The notes: generated by a model not told the origin, from the sequence alone. Numbered from the stretch's first letter, positions 34,351 through 45,592 are shown. The stretch is DNA of 64,000 bases from Ophiocordyceps camponoti-saundersi (nom. inval.) (GCA_003339415.1 PDHQ01000001.1:1-64000); one strand, 5' to 3'. Made by a program: numbers and translations.

Positions 34351-35267
34351 AATCTCCGGCCTGGTCGAGGAGTTGTCGCTATATTGAGGTCCGATGTCTA
34401 TAGACTCCTGTAATGGCCTAACGGGTTGAGTCAGTTGGCTTGCTCTGCTTATCTTATCAGTAGCTGTCTCCACAGCTACCATCACGTGAGCTTGCTATCC
34501 GCTTAAGTACATTTTACCTTTAGCTGCATCCTGCTTAAAACGTTATTCCTCCCATCTCCATCAAAGCTTCCTAGCGGGCCGAGCCGCTGTCGATATTGAC
34601 TCGGGCCCCAACGACAGGTTGATGATGGTCATGGAGTTCTTTGCCTGCTGCACTTGTAGCTAAGCTGGAAACTCTTGTCCCGTTTACTACCAACTCTCCG
34701 CAATTGACTTCTCATTTGTCTTCACTGTGATGGGATAGACATGGCGTTGCCCAACTGAAAGGATAGTGGCTTGCTTCACGTCCACCAACATATTCGACAC
34801 ATGTGTCTCGAAGATTTACTCTCAATGTCCCCCAGATCCTTGAAAAGGGGCGTCGAAGCGCCATGGCTGTTGACACATTCGCCGACGAGAGAGATGAAGT
34901 CTCGTAAGCTGTCTCAGCCATACCCGCTTCAGATGATTTGAGGTTATCCAGCGATCTTTTCATCTCCCCTTTTCAATGCTAAGACATACGAACCGATAGT
35001 CTAGAGATAATGGACAACAAAGAGGAAACTTGGACTCGGGTTCCGGACTTTGGGGGCGAAACAAAGCAGACTGTACGGCGAATGCGTACCCGGCAAGTCT
35101 TCCTGCTTCTCAGGGAAGAGTGGTTGGCCTTTCGACAGGAGTCAAGCTGAAAGTGATCTTTATAACATACCGAGGTACATATCTATGTTCTTCTCATATT
35201 GCAGCGACGTCTTCACCCCTCGTCAGACTCCCCCCTGACACTCGTCACCCCCTTTTCTATTCCCTTC
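34351..35267. other. Intergenic region, no gene seen
   Basis: This holds the VMS1 promoter, with an ATCACGTGA E-box-like site near 34481, and the presumed 3' UTR of the first small secreted protein. No open frame has recognisable features. Confidence 0.6.
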
Positions 35268-35685
35268 TCAAGCCCTACACTTTCCCGTCCAGCAAAAGCC
35301 ACAGTCCTCACGGCCTTGGCCTTGTGAGGCGTCTAGGGCACCTGTTCCATCCTTGTTCTTCGAGCAGCATCTTCCATCTCTGTTCTTGCTATCACGATGG
35401 AAAGTCAAAGTCAGCGGACGCTACGTCAGCAACAGAGAGACCGAGACCAAAGAGTCATCGGGCTCGCTTTGTCTGCAGAAGAAAGAAAGAGACTTACCAG
35501 TTGTGGAAGGCGTTCTGAGGTCCGAGTTTCTTTCCGCTGCATTTATCTGAACTTTCCCTGTTTCCGCTACACTTTCCGCGACGCTCCAGCACGTTATCCC
35601 GCGCCATGACGCCAGGTTCGTCGTTGGATGGACTGGCCATGGCTACTGTCGCCAGGGACAGGGCGAGGGCGGTAAAGAACTTCAT
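35268..35685 (-). CDS. Small secreted 8-cysteine protein, copy 1
   Basis: Exons 35685-35498 and 35388-35268 (donor GTAAGT, acceptor GATAG) give 102 residues. A signal peptide (MKFFTALALSLATVAMA) is followed by a short pro-region ending in Leu-Glu-Arg-Arg, a likely Kex2 site. The mature part has eight cysteines: GKC, DKC, NC, RCC, DC, FC and KC. The third cysteine codon is split by the intron. Length, charge and Cys spacing resemble knottin-like fungal effector or defence peptides, though I recognise no named family. It is a paralogue of the next gene, with the intron in the same codon and phase. The role is unknown. Confidence 0.8.
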
Positions 35686-36344
35686 TGTCGTGTTGTTTCT
35701 TCGGAAGCGTCTGCGTATGTCGTCGAAGTTGGTCCGGCCAAGTTCTGCTGGTCCGCCAGGCTGAGTTGGGCTCTTTATACCAAAAGACTGCAAGGGTCGT
35801 TGACACTTGACACCAATGTCCGTGACTGTGATGACAGCAATCTCCACGACTGTGATTACAGTGACAGGCAATGAGACAGGAAGCAGCCATACTGTGAAGT
35901 CTTCGCCAACAGACTGTCTGTCTCCACAAGCTGTGACAAGTAATGAGACAGGAAACCAACCATACAACATGTGCCCTTTGCCAATGTCTCATTGAAGAGG
36001 AAGAGAGAATTAAGGCGTGCTATACGAAGTTTCATGCTCCGCACATATTCATCAATTAAAGCAGTTCTATGTAGCACTCTTCACAAACGTGGATGCACCT
36101 CCGAAGAGATGCTCACATACCGTAACCCTGGGAAACTCAGTGAATCCGTTTCGAACGCCATTGGGAAAATGCCTCTTTTCAATTAAAGGTGTATTATTCA
36201 GTTACGCTCTTATCATCTCTCATGCACGTCATTATTCACCCTTGACCATCATCATCATCATCATCATCATCATTCCCCTTAACATTCCTCCTCCTCCTCC
36301 TCCTCCTCCTCCTCCTCCCTTTGCTTCCTCTTCAGCATCATCAA
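35686..36344. other. Spacer between the two small secreted paralogues
   Basis: The spacer holds the promoter of copy 1 and the 3' region of copy 2, including a (CAT)n run at about 36249-36272 and a (CTC)n run at about 36287-36317. No gene is seen. Confidence 0.6.
35771..35779 (-). promoter_or_regulatory. TATA box of small secreted protein copy 1
   Basis: TATAAAGAG on the minus strand lies 86 bp upstream of the start codon. The same element precedes the paralogue. Confidence 0.55.
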
Positions 36345-36775
36345 CTAACTACACTTCCCCTTGAAGCAATATTCACAATCAGAACGGTCTCCACCTTTCG
36401 AGACGTCCATACCACCTGTTCCATCGCTCTTCTTGGCGCAGCATCCGCCTTCCATATTCTTGCTATAGTAGTCGAAGATGAGGTCAGTTACGCAGGTATA
36501 CAGAGTGATGGTAATACGGAGAGTTGTCACAGTCGCATCCGCTTCACGAAAGAATAGAGGAAATCTCACCATCTCTTAAACGACTTCATCTCCCCGACCA
36601 TTTTCCCTTCGCATTTATCCGACTTTTCCCTCTTGTCGCTGCACTTCCCCCGAGGCTCCAGCAGTCCGCGCGGTTCCAGGAGGGTATCCCGCGCCACGAC
36701 GCCGGCTTGGTTGCCTGACATGTGGGCTACGGCCACCGCGGCCAGGGAGAGGGAAAAGGCGGCTGCGAACTTCAT
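36345..36775 (-). CDS. Small secreted 8-cysteine protein, copy 2
   Basis: Exons 36775-36570 and 36462-36345 (donor GTGAGA, acceptor CTATAG) give 107 residues. It starts with the signal peptide MKFAAAFSLSLAAVAVAH, has a pro-region with a duplicated LLEPRG, and then eight cysteines in the same order as copy 1 (GKC, DKC, RC, GCC, DC, YC, KC). The conserved core is CCxKxxDGTG followed by the last three cysteines. The intron interrupts the same cysteine codon as in copy 1. The two genes are in tandem on one strand, so a local duplication is the simplest origin. The sequences have diverged clearly outside the cysteines. Confidence 0.8.
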
Positions 36776-36824
36776 TCTGCTGCGAGTGAGTGCTTGCGTC
36801 TGTGTGTCTCTGTATGACTTCGAG

Positions 36825-36861
<37 letters not shown>

Positions 36862-37776
36862 GTCGATGATGAAAGTGCTTGCTGCTTCCGCCGGTTCGTT
36901 ACGGACTCTTTATATACCAGTAGCCCTGTATGCGCAGAGATAGTCGACTCTTCTCTAATTACATACTGGCCCTATCATGCCATGTGGCTGGAGATGAGAC
37001 AACGAAACTAGCAAGTCTCTCACCCTCGCTAATGTCTCGTGAGCGAGGGGAAACTATTGAGTCGTACTATTATATCTCATCAATCAACGCAGCTCCAACG
37101 CTCTTCAAATTCTAGATGGAATCGACTATCTACTAGGCGAGAGGGAGCCTCAAAAGCGAGCACCACCCTCTCAACCTTGGTTAAAGATCAAGACTCGGAG
37201 ATCGACTTTCGAGACTCCCGCTAGTATCGATCTCAGCGATAAGCCAAAAGACTAGGGGATGCCCCAGACCTTGCCCTTAAGATCTCGCCCTTTAGCTTCC
37301 ATACCAGCGCTCAGACCAGATCTCGCGTGTGTCTACGACCACGACCTCTCAAGACACGCGTGAAAGAGGAGAAGAATCACCAAAGAGCTTGTTGTAAATC
37401 ACAGTAAATTCCTCTCTGAAGACTAAAAGCCAGATGACTCGATAGTCGTTATAAGCAAACGATAAAACGTGGCGCACACATGAACCGCCATGAACACGCC
37501 TGTTTCTCTCTTCGTCAACCATGACGTGGGGGAGGGGCATCTGCAGTGTACTCACCCCCCTGAAAACGAGCCGCTTGAGGAAAATGTCCAGGACGCGTCT
37601 GTTCTTTGTCGAGTATAACGCGAAGGGGAAGATGGGGGAGGAGGCATATTCATCACCTCCAACCCTGCAAAAAGAGCCATGATAGGAACCGATTCAGCGC
37701 GTCGAAAAAAAAACAGGAGAAGAAGAACAGAAGAAGAGAAAGAGAGAACCGTCTCTGGTCTCCGAAAGCCGTCAGA
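36776..37776. other. Intergenic region, no gene seen
   Basis: Contains a (GT)n repeat at 36827-36860 in the 5' flank of small secreted protein copy 2, then about 850 bp with no supported gene. A purine-rich tract is at 37705-37750. Confidence 0.6.
36906..36916 (-). promoter_or_regulatory. TATA box of small secreted protein copy 2
   Basis: TATATAAAGAG on the minus strand lies 131 bp upstream of the start codon and matches the element of copy 1. Confidence 0.55.
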
Positions 37777-38772
37777 CTATTCCTGTCGGGGGGTCAATCC
37801 AACTCTGGAGCGGAGAAAGCCGACTACGCCGTCAATTTGAAGGGAAACCTGGTAACCCTGTCCCGTTCGATGGTAGTACCTAAATCGTACTTGGTAATCG
37901 ATCGACTCCAGGGTGTAGGCGGCCTGCTCACCCTGTCGAAGCGGGACTGCTTCAATGTTATCGTTATGGCCTAGGAAGATGGGCGTGCCGGCAGATGTCA
38001 CCTCTCTAGACGGGTTCTCGGGCACGCCGAGGTGCAGGAGCTGCCTGACGAAGAGCTGTGCCTGGACGCATGGTTCAAGCGAAGGTGAGATGCTTCTGCA
38101 AAGCTCACTTCGTTCCTCGGCGCCGTCATCTTCATCTTCGTAGTCGTCGTCGTCATCATCATCTTCGTCGTCGTCGTCGTCGTCTTCGTCTTCGTCATCC
38201 TCCTCCCCTTCCTCGTCGGAAGAATCCTCAGAGGTCAACATCTGCAGTTCGAACCAAAACGGCAGGTAGCCGCTCATACCAATGACGCCGCCGAGCCTGA
38301 AGCTGAGGGCGAGCAAGACAACGAGAGACATGGCAGCTCCCTGACCGAGTCCTCCGATGATGATCTTGTCAGCCGGGATCCTTCTCATCTCCCCGCGGAT
38401 GAGGTTGATGATCTGCCGAGACGAAGAGGTCATGCCATCTCGCTGCAGGTCCTGCCGGAAGCAGGGGTCGTTGAGGCGGGCCATGTTGAACCACATGCTG
38501 ACGCGGAGCTGATCGAGAGCATTGCAGGCGCGACGAAGGGCAGTGGGGAAGACGAATCGCACGCCTGGGAAGAGCCAGTCGAGTGTCTTGCCAGACGAAG
38601 TACGACCGAGCCTTAGGAGGTCTTGACCGAACATGGAGCCGTTGGAACCGACGTCGTGAAGTAAGATGACGGTGTGCGTGTGCTCGGCCGTAGGGTTGAC
38701 GACGTAGATGAGGCTTCGGAGGCGATCACCTGTGAGATGGGGATCTCTGACGCAGGCGGGCGAAGTCAACAT
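37777..38772 (-). CDS. Acyl-protein-thioesterase/carboxylesterase-fold protein lacking catalytic residues
   Basis: Single exon, 331 residues. The protein aligns by eye with the APT/phospholipase-carboxylesterase family: VILLHDVGSNG at the oxyanion region, WLFPGVRFVFPTA, the WFN element and the elbow strand KIIIGGLGQGAAMSLV. The usual G-x-S-x-G nucleophile elbow reads G-L-G-Q-G, so Ser is replaced by Gly. The C-terminal segment where the family has an Asp near HGxxDxxV reads HNDNIEAV, and the usual catalytic His position reads GQGYQV. An insertion of about 35 mostly acidic residues (EEDDEDEDDDDDDEDD) interrupts the fold after FELQML. It is probably a pseudoenzyme with a binding role; this is inference. 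The start ATG lies in an ATG/CAT microsatellite, so it is uncertain. Confidence 0.75.
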   Translation of the reverse strand: MLTSPACVRDPHLTGDRLRSLIYVVNPTAEHTHTVILLHDVGSNGSMFGQDLLRLGRTSSGKTLDWLFPGVRFVFPTALRRACNALDQLRVSMWFNMARLNDPCFRQDLQRDGMTSSSRQIINLIRGEMRRIPADKIIIGGLGQGAAMSLVVLLALSFRLGGVIGMSGYLPFWFELQMLTSEDSSDEEGEEDDEDEDDDDDDEDDDDDDDYEDEDDGAEERSELCRSISPSLEPCVQAQLFVRQLLHLGVPENPSREVTSAGTPIFLGHNDNIEAVPLRQGEQAAYTLESIDYQVRFRYYHRTGQGYQVSLQIDGVVGFLRSRVGLTPRQE

Positions 38773-39725
38773 GATGATGATGATGAAGATGATCCGAGCA
38801 AGAAGTGGAAGCGTCAGTATCTCTCTATCTCTGTTTGAAAGTAAGGTAAGACGTGTCCCTTATCGTGATGGCCACCAAAGGCTTGAGATGTGTGGCAGAC
38901 GATGAGTGGAAAGAAACAGAAGAGAGGAACTTTGGATGGGAGAAAAGAAGCTGGAAATGAGTGGGAGAAAGAAAAACGTGGGTTGAAGAAGGCGTGCAAG
39001 GAAAGGACTATAAAGACCTTCCAACTGCCAGAGCCTGTAGTATAGCAGCAATAGCCCTATAGCTTCTCGCTAGAAAAATATGTTACAGGCTACCCGTTCG
39101 TTTGCCAGCTGCCAGGTAGGCGTCGGCTGGCAGAGACGAGGATTTCGAAACCCAGGAGTGGAAGCATCGTAACTGTCCGACGAGGTACGTGTGGTCTGAG
39201 CAAGGCCTAGATTTCTATTCAGCTACGAGTAGTGATTCCGAACGAGACTCGATACATCTCGAGCATCTCCGTGTTTCTCGACTTCCTCCGACCAGAACGA
39301 TGAACCTATAGGAGGAAGTTCCAGGCTTGGTTATCAAGGCAAGACGCCGAATCTTTCTATAGATCTGCTAAGCTCTCCCAGTATATTGATCTAACGTATT
39401 GAATCTGCTTATAGAAACTGCACGCCTTGATCTTTACTTATCATCGCCTGCACGGCGATAGCGATCTGTTATGCCCAAGGTCGTGCACGAGAATTTACGA
39501 TGCTATCGTAGGTCGGCGGGGTAATTCGCACAACAGATGTGTGCAAATAATACATACCCACTGCAGCATCCTCGTTACGTCATAGTCATCAGACAGGGAC
39601 CTACCCTACAACATCTGAAACAGTCCCTCTCCCCCCCCCGCATCATCTCGTCGCCCAAGGCCGGATCGACGAGCCGGCACTGCATCTTGCATACTCCTAT
39701 CCCTCTGCAGGAAGTCGTAAAAACC
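38773..39725. other. Divergent intergenic region, no gene seen
   Basis: Begins with a trinucleotide GAT repeat at the start of the pseudoenzyme gene (38771-38793). The rest is the shared upstream region of that gene and the Gly/Asn-rich gene. No other gene is supported. Confidence 0.6.
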
Positions 39726-40445
39726 ATGGATGACTTCATCACCAAGGCCACCAGTGCCATGGGCGGCAACAGCAACAACAACAGCAGTGGCGGCGGCAAT
39801 AACAACAATGGCGGCAGCAACAACAAAGAAGGGGGAAATGGTCTGATGGACCAGTTCAACAACTTCGCCGGCGGCGGCAATAACCACAACAAAGAAAGCC
39901 AAGGAGGCGGAGGTGGTCTCATGGACAAGTTTAGCAGCTTCACCGGCAATAACAACAACAACAATAACAACAACAACAACGATAAGGCCAATCAAGGAGG
40001 CGGAGGTGGCATCATGGACAAGTTCAACAACCTAGCCGGCGGCGGCAAACGAGGCGAAGAGAACGAAGACGCACTCGACAAAGGCAAGTCAAAACACACC
40101 CCCCAACCCCTTATTACCACACTCAACCCTTTTCCGCATCTCTTCCCAAAAACGCTATCCGTCTTCTTTCCTTCTTCCAACCACCCAAGATCAAATACAC
40201 TCGCGCCATCCATCCACTATAACATAAACTTTTTTCCCACCGCGCAACTAACCTTCCCCCAATCTCGCCATGCAGCCGTCGACATGTTCCAGGAAAAAGT
40301 TCTCGGCCAGGGCGATCAGAGCAACGAGTCTGCGGCAGAGCAGGCAAAGGACGAAGCTATATCCGACTTCATCCGTGACAAGTACAAGGCCACCACCGGC
40401 TCTGACTTTCCCATCAAGGACAAGGATAGGAAGTATGGCATGTGA
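39726..40445 (+). CDS. Gly/Asn-rich small protein with conserved fungal C-terminal domain (beta-flanking/DDR48-like)
   Basis: Exons 39726-40083 and 40276-40445 give 175 residues. The intron has a GC donor (GCAAGT) and AG acceptor; only this splice joins EDALDK to AVDMFQEKV. The N-terminus MDDFITKATSAMGG is followed by three repeated blocks of the form GGGGxMDKFxNxxGG separated by Asn runs. The C-terminal 55 residues (SNESAAEQAKDEAISDFIRD, then YKATTGSDFP) form a conserved domain I know from small fungal proteins labelled beta-flanking or DDR48-like. The function of that family is not established; a stress link is only suggested by labels. An in-frame reading through the intron exists but destroys the conserved join. 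Confidence 0.75.
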   Translation: MDDFITKATSAMGGNSNNNSSGGGNNNNGGSNNKEGGNGLMDQFNNFAGGGNNHNKESQGGGGGLMDKFSSFTGNNNNNNNNNNNDKANQGGGGGIMDKFNNLAGGGKRGEENEDALDKGKSKHTPQPLITTLNPFPHLFPKTLSVFFPSSNHPRSNTLAPSIHYNINFFPTAQLTFPQSRHAAVDMFQEKVLGQGDQSNESAAEQAKDEAISDFIRDKYKATTGSDFPIKDKDRKYGM

Positions 40446-40860
40446 GATGACGTGTGGCTGCTTTTTTGGTGTATCATGTGATTTGAGGATGGAACGGTGT
40501 TGCGGTTACTACTACGAGACTGGACATGGTCGGTGTGACGACATCGGACATGGTCATTGAGCTGTGTAGCAAATTCACAATTTTTTCACAATATGAAGAC
40601 TTGTTTGAACAAAGCCACTGCATTGCACATACCGCTGACTACCGATTATGCCCACCTGCCTCAACTTTCACCGCTTATTATTCGATAAAGTCACTACGCT
40701 TCTGATACTACAATTTAAGATGAAAGCTGCCTCGCCTCCTCCTCGACTGATACCGATTCCCTATAACCTTTGCTTATTCCCCAATCCCTCTCCACAACAA
40801 AAAACACACCCATAAACCCAACAAGAGAAAGACTGAAAAGCAACTCATCACTAATAATCA
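40446..40860. other. Convergent intergenic region, no gene seen
   Basis: The 415 bp between two convergent stop codons contain presumed 3' UTRs and nothing else I can identify. Confidence 0.7.
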
Positions 40861-43089
40861 TCACTGATGAGGACCCGGCGGCATGATAGGATAAGTCGTC
40901 ACAGGTCCGAAAGGCGGCGGGTGGTGATACCCTTCCCGGAACTGCGGCCTGGGAACGTACCATCGTCGATCACCACCTCGGGAGTAGCCGTAGTGCCCCC
41001 CACGGCCGCGCATGAACTGTTCGGGGTACCAGCCTCCCTGGAAGCCATGCGGAGGGGCATACATCTGCCTGCCGGGATAGTGATGTTTGTCATGGGGAGA
41101 CATGTTCTGACGACCTTGTGTCGTGTAGTTTTTGCCATTCTTATGATGATCCCAATGATCAGGTGTGGCATGACTTCCCGAACCGCTGGGAGAAGCTTCG
41201 CTGGAACTGTGATCACGGTTCGCCCCTTGTTTTGAGCCGCCACCGTGGGATCTTCCGCCGTTGGCTCCTCGACGGCCGCCACCACCACCTCCACGACCTT
41301 GACCGCCGCGTTTGCGCGGGAAGGATCGACGAGAGCTGCGAGGCTTGCGATCAAGTTTAAAGTCTATGCGCTTCAAGGGATCCGTTACCATAATGTTGTC
41401 GGCCAATCCCGTCCTTTCCAGGTCTTCTGGGCTCGTTGTCCAGACTTGGAATACATTCTCCGGCTTCTCCAAATCCTTTAGCTCGGGCATCCAGGAACGG
41501 ACATAGGTCCCTTCCTTATCGTAGTCGAAAGCCTGCTTGACCGGATTGAAGATTCGGGCATCTCCTCTGGGATCGTTGCCAACTCCAGCCACATATTGCC
41601 AATTGGCCCAGTTGGACGAAACGTCGTAGTCGACGAGCATCATCTCGTACCACTCTGCTCCGTACCGCCAATCGATGCCGAGGTGCTTGGCCAGGAAGCT
41701 GGCGACGTTTTGTCGAGCGCGGTTCGACGTGTAACCCGTGAGGAAGAGCTCCCGCTGCGACGCGTCGATGAGTCCCATGCCGGTGTTGCCCCTGTGGAAG
41801 CGATCCAACAGCTTGGCGACCTCGACCGGAGATGGCGTTTGGTTCGTCGACGCCATCTTCTTCTCGGCCGATTTCCACTTGCTGCCGTACTTTTTGTCTT
41901 GGGTGAAGCCGGACAAGCTGAACAGTCTGCGGCCAAACTTGGACGTGCAAAGACGCATGTAATCACGCCACAGCAACTCAAAGCGGATGCCCTTGGTCCC
42001 TTCATTTTCACCACCACCGTAGCCTTCAGCGCCCTCGTATGCTGCATCTTGACCATCTTCGAATTTCAAGAGCGCCTCATGAATCTGTCTAGCGCTTATG
42101 CTGCCCAAGGAGAGGAAGGCAGAGAACTTGGTACTGAAGTCGGCGCCCAGGAGGCCGTTGCGGGTGGCTTTGTAGCTCGTGACGGCTCCAGATTTGAGAA
42201 GATGTTGAAGACGATCTTGAGCAGGACCTTCGCCACCTTTGAATGGATGTGCAGACTCTGCCCCGTCAGGGAAGGATGGCGGATCTGCTAGGATGTCGTC
42301 AAGGGGCTTGAGCAAATTGGCCTCGATCTCCTCATACGAGTCCGGAACGTCGAACGGACCGTGTTGCTTGGGAATGGTATCAATGGGGGGGAGAGGAGGC
42401 AAGGCGGATCGGTCCGGAGCCGGCAAAGCCGTTCGAGGTCGATCACGGAGAGGCTCCTGCGACTTGCGATATGTCGTGAACACATCTGGCAAGTCCTTTG
42501 GAGACGACAAGCCAGTGTCGCGACTGAGAAGAAGTTAGAGATGGGTCGACACATGACTGTAAGAGCTGAGAACTCACTCATCGACATAGTACTTCTCGTC
42601 AGGCCACAACTTGAACTCGACTGCATGGTCTGAGCACACGGCAGCGACTTCGTCTTGCTCCTGTTTCTCTTCCCACGACACCTCTTCGGTCATCCACACA
42701 GCAGCTGGCTTGGACGATTCGCTCTTCTCAAGGTCGCATATTAGATGTTCCACGACGTCCCTGATCTCGCCGACGCGAACGACAAGCCCGCTTTCCAGTT
42801 TCTGTAGGTTGTTCCTGAGGTCCCAGACAGTCTGTGCGGTGAACTTGGCGCGGTGAGGACCGCATCGCCAGTATCCACCGACTAAACTCCTCGCAGGAGG
42901 GTACGGCGACTCTTGACCCGAACGAAGAAAGCCGGACACTTCAACCTGACGCGATGGAAAGACGTATATGGGTAGAAGGTGAGTGAAGCCATGGTCTGAC
43001 GATGTCGCCAGGTAGTGAAGAATGGGATTGTCCGTAGCGCGTAGGTCTCGCCTCAGCAGATAGACGATTATTTTATTACTGGCACTCAT
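40861..43089 (-). CDS. DASH-type cryptochrome (photolyase family)
   Basis: CRY-DASH proteins are FAD/MTHF flavoproteins that sense blue light and repair single-stranded pyrimidine dimers. Exons 43089-42578 and 42523-40861 (54-bp intron) give 724 residues. Residues about 8-175 are the photolyase alpha/beta domain (YLLRRDLRATDNPIL). The FAD-binding helical domain contains GNTGMGLIDASQREL, TGYTSNRARQNVASF, WRYGAEWYEMMLVDYDV and NWANWQYVAGVGNDPRGD, all classic CRY-DASH motifs. The C-terminal 170 residues are Gly-, Arg- and Ser-rich with RGG clusters, as in fungal CRY-DASH with RNA-binding tails. The start lies about 280 bp from the poly-G tract. Confidence 0.95.
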
Positions 43090-43408
43090 TGCCGGTCTGT
43101 ATTCCAGGTGGTACAGAGAGAAGAGTGTGAGGAGACGAACGATGAATAGAGTCTTTTATTTCCACTTTGGAGTCGGTGGCTGCAAGTAGAGATGACAGCT
43201 ACGATGGAAGACTCCGACGACGGAGGTGTATGATGGAACGAAATGCAAAGAGCAGGTATAAGTGGTCTTATCAAGGAAAACAAAAAACAACGGATAGGCA
43301 GGAAGGTTGGGCCGGTCAGTCTACTAAGGAAATCGATGTCGTCAGAGATTGGAGGCGAGGAAGAAAAGGGGGGGGGGGGGGGGGGGGGGGAGGGGGGGGG
43401 GGGGGGGG

Positions 43409-43479
<71 letters not shown>

Positions 43480-45592
43480 TGGAAGGGAAGAAGGTGGTGA
43501 TGAAGGAGGGGTGTTGAAAGAAATAGTAGGTAGGCAGGCATGTTTGTATGGAGAGGGTAAGGAGCGAAGTGAAAGGGACCAAGCCAAGACTTGATATCCA
43601 GCTCAAAGTACGATGGTTAGAAATAAAAATGAAATAAAAAAAAAGACAGGCACAGCATTGAGATGGAACGGGCCGCGCGCTTGCGACTCCAAAACAAGGG
43701 ACGATGGGCGGTGGTTGCGGATGCCGGCTAGATCGAGGCGCGTGGCGACAGGACTGGGGGGGCGCGGGCGGGGGGGGGGGCGATGACGGCCTGCGTTTGA
43801 GATGAGGGTTCTGTTCTGGGTAATTCGGCGATTGAGAGGAGATGGGTAAAGATGGCGGTATCGAAGTTGTAAGAGTAGAGTAGTAGTAGTGGTGTAAGAG
43901 AGAGCAGGTAAGTATGTAGAGAGTGTGAAGTCTTTACAGAGAGAGAGAGAGAGAGAAATGTTAGTATCCCATGTCGTAGCGAGTTCTTTTTTTTGCTTGT
44001 CTCTCTCTCTCTAAGGAAGAAGAGTGAAATCTTCTGCCCTCTGCAAACACGGCAACTTCCCGGAGATAGGGAGAGGGGGCGGGGGAAAGGGGAATAAGAA
44101 TATCATAAGAGAAAGGCATGGCAATTGCTCTGTGACCGATGGCAAAGTCGGATCCATCTAGCCTGGGATCGAGCACGTTTTCCTTATATTACGGGGGCAC
44201 AGTGTGCGCCGTATGTAAGAGAAGGAAGAGGAGGATGATGAGAGAGAGAGGAGAGAGGGGAGGACAGAGACAGAGAGAGGAATAGGAGGGAGATGGATGG
44301 ATAGCATGCCAATTTGACTCACGGTCATCAGTCAGCAGCTAGTATCTACATACTAATAAGGGGGACCGTGCAAAGGAAGAATGCCTGCGAAAGTTTACGC
44401 ACACTGTATCCAGGCCTCTACAATATTGGTGGGGGATGGATGGAGGACGGAAGCTCGCTCATGGCCTCACAAACACTCACACACTGTACAAACGTGTATA
44501 TCTACAGAGTATGCGTAGGCGAAAGGAGAGAGAAAGAGAGAGAGAGAAGAGAAGAGAAGCACCCTCTTCCTAGCAACCCACACCCATATATTCATATCTA
44601 CCTAGACACTCATTACTATGCAGACATCCGGATACTGTAGACGGTTTATACATATGTATGTACATATGTACGTGCATCCTTTATACAGGCGCCACACGTC
44701 TCAGCCAGATTGCAACACGCACCTTATTATTATGTATTATTTCTTCTCCTCCCTTTCCCCCCCCCCCTCTCTCGGCAAAGGAATCAACGGTTATGTCATT
44801 GCCGAAATACTTGCCATCCCGTCTGCCTACCTACCTACCTACATACATACAGACATATATGACATGGCTGGCGCCCTTTTCAGTCTTCGATCAGACGGGC
44901 CTGCGGGCGAGAGTGTGAATCGCCGCGTCAGATGACAGTCTCCGTGTCCGACTGGCCTGGATCGCCATTTTTTTAGACGGAAATTGTTGACGACCATGAG
45001 AGACAGTTCTTCCGCTACGGATACACACCCCTGTTTATTTTTCCCTTCCCCTTCCCACCCCTTATTTTCATCCCTCATGAGAAGTTGGTTGACATGGGCG
45101 AGTTCAGCTGCGAGTTTTACTTACATACATACGGATACGGATACAGCCTGTCATCATGAAAAGGCATCTCGCCCTGGTTACAGATGTCGTCCGTCGCATA
45201 TTCGTCTATTTTACCTTTATAAGTCATAAACGAGACGACAGACGTTGAACACGCCATTAGCATTCATCCCTTGTATAATATGAATGGGTACGGATAGATC
45301 ACACCAAACAAAACGCTGCTGCTTTACCATCCAACCTAACCTTTGACAACGTGTCCGACTATTCGCACATACATACACCTCCATGACCATCGATAGTACA
45401 TGAGATGCTGAGATCACGGCTCATCGGCCCAACAGTTTCGCCGACCTCACCTCGGCATGCGTCGGCTATCATTGCACTACCGGCAGTTAACCGTCGCCCA
45501 AACTCGGTGGCCTAGTATCTGTCGGCCTGTTACCCCTCGCCAGTTCTAGCCGGCGGCCACGATACCGCCAAAAACCTCGCTCCGAAGCTGTC
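43090..45592. other. Divergent intergenic region with poly-G tract and microsatellites
   Basis: Upstream DNA of CRY-DASH (-) and PrpD (+). It contains the G tract (43368-43478), GA/CT repeats (43939-43955, 44001-44013), CCTA/CATA repeats (about 44826-44853) and several purine-rich tracts. I find no gene. Confidence 0.6.
43368..43478. repeat. Poly-G homopolymer tract, 111 bp with two A interruptions
   Basis: The only non-G bases are A at 43391 and 43411; the last 67 bases are uninterrupted G. The exact length may be an assembly estimate. Confidence 0.9.

Noticed and set aside
37955..38285. Frames opposite the acidic insertion of the thioesterase-like protein
   Set aside because: They translate the GAC/GTC microsatellite in reverse; no family resemblance.
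43240..43606. Poly-Gly and poly-Pro frames across the G tract
   Set aside because: They are simple translations of the homopolymer; nothing indicates coding.
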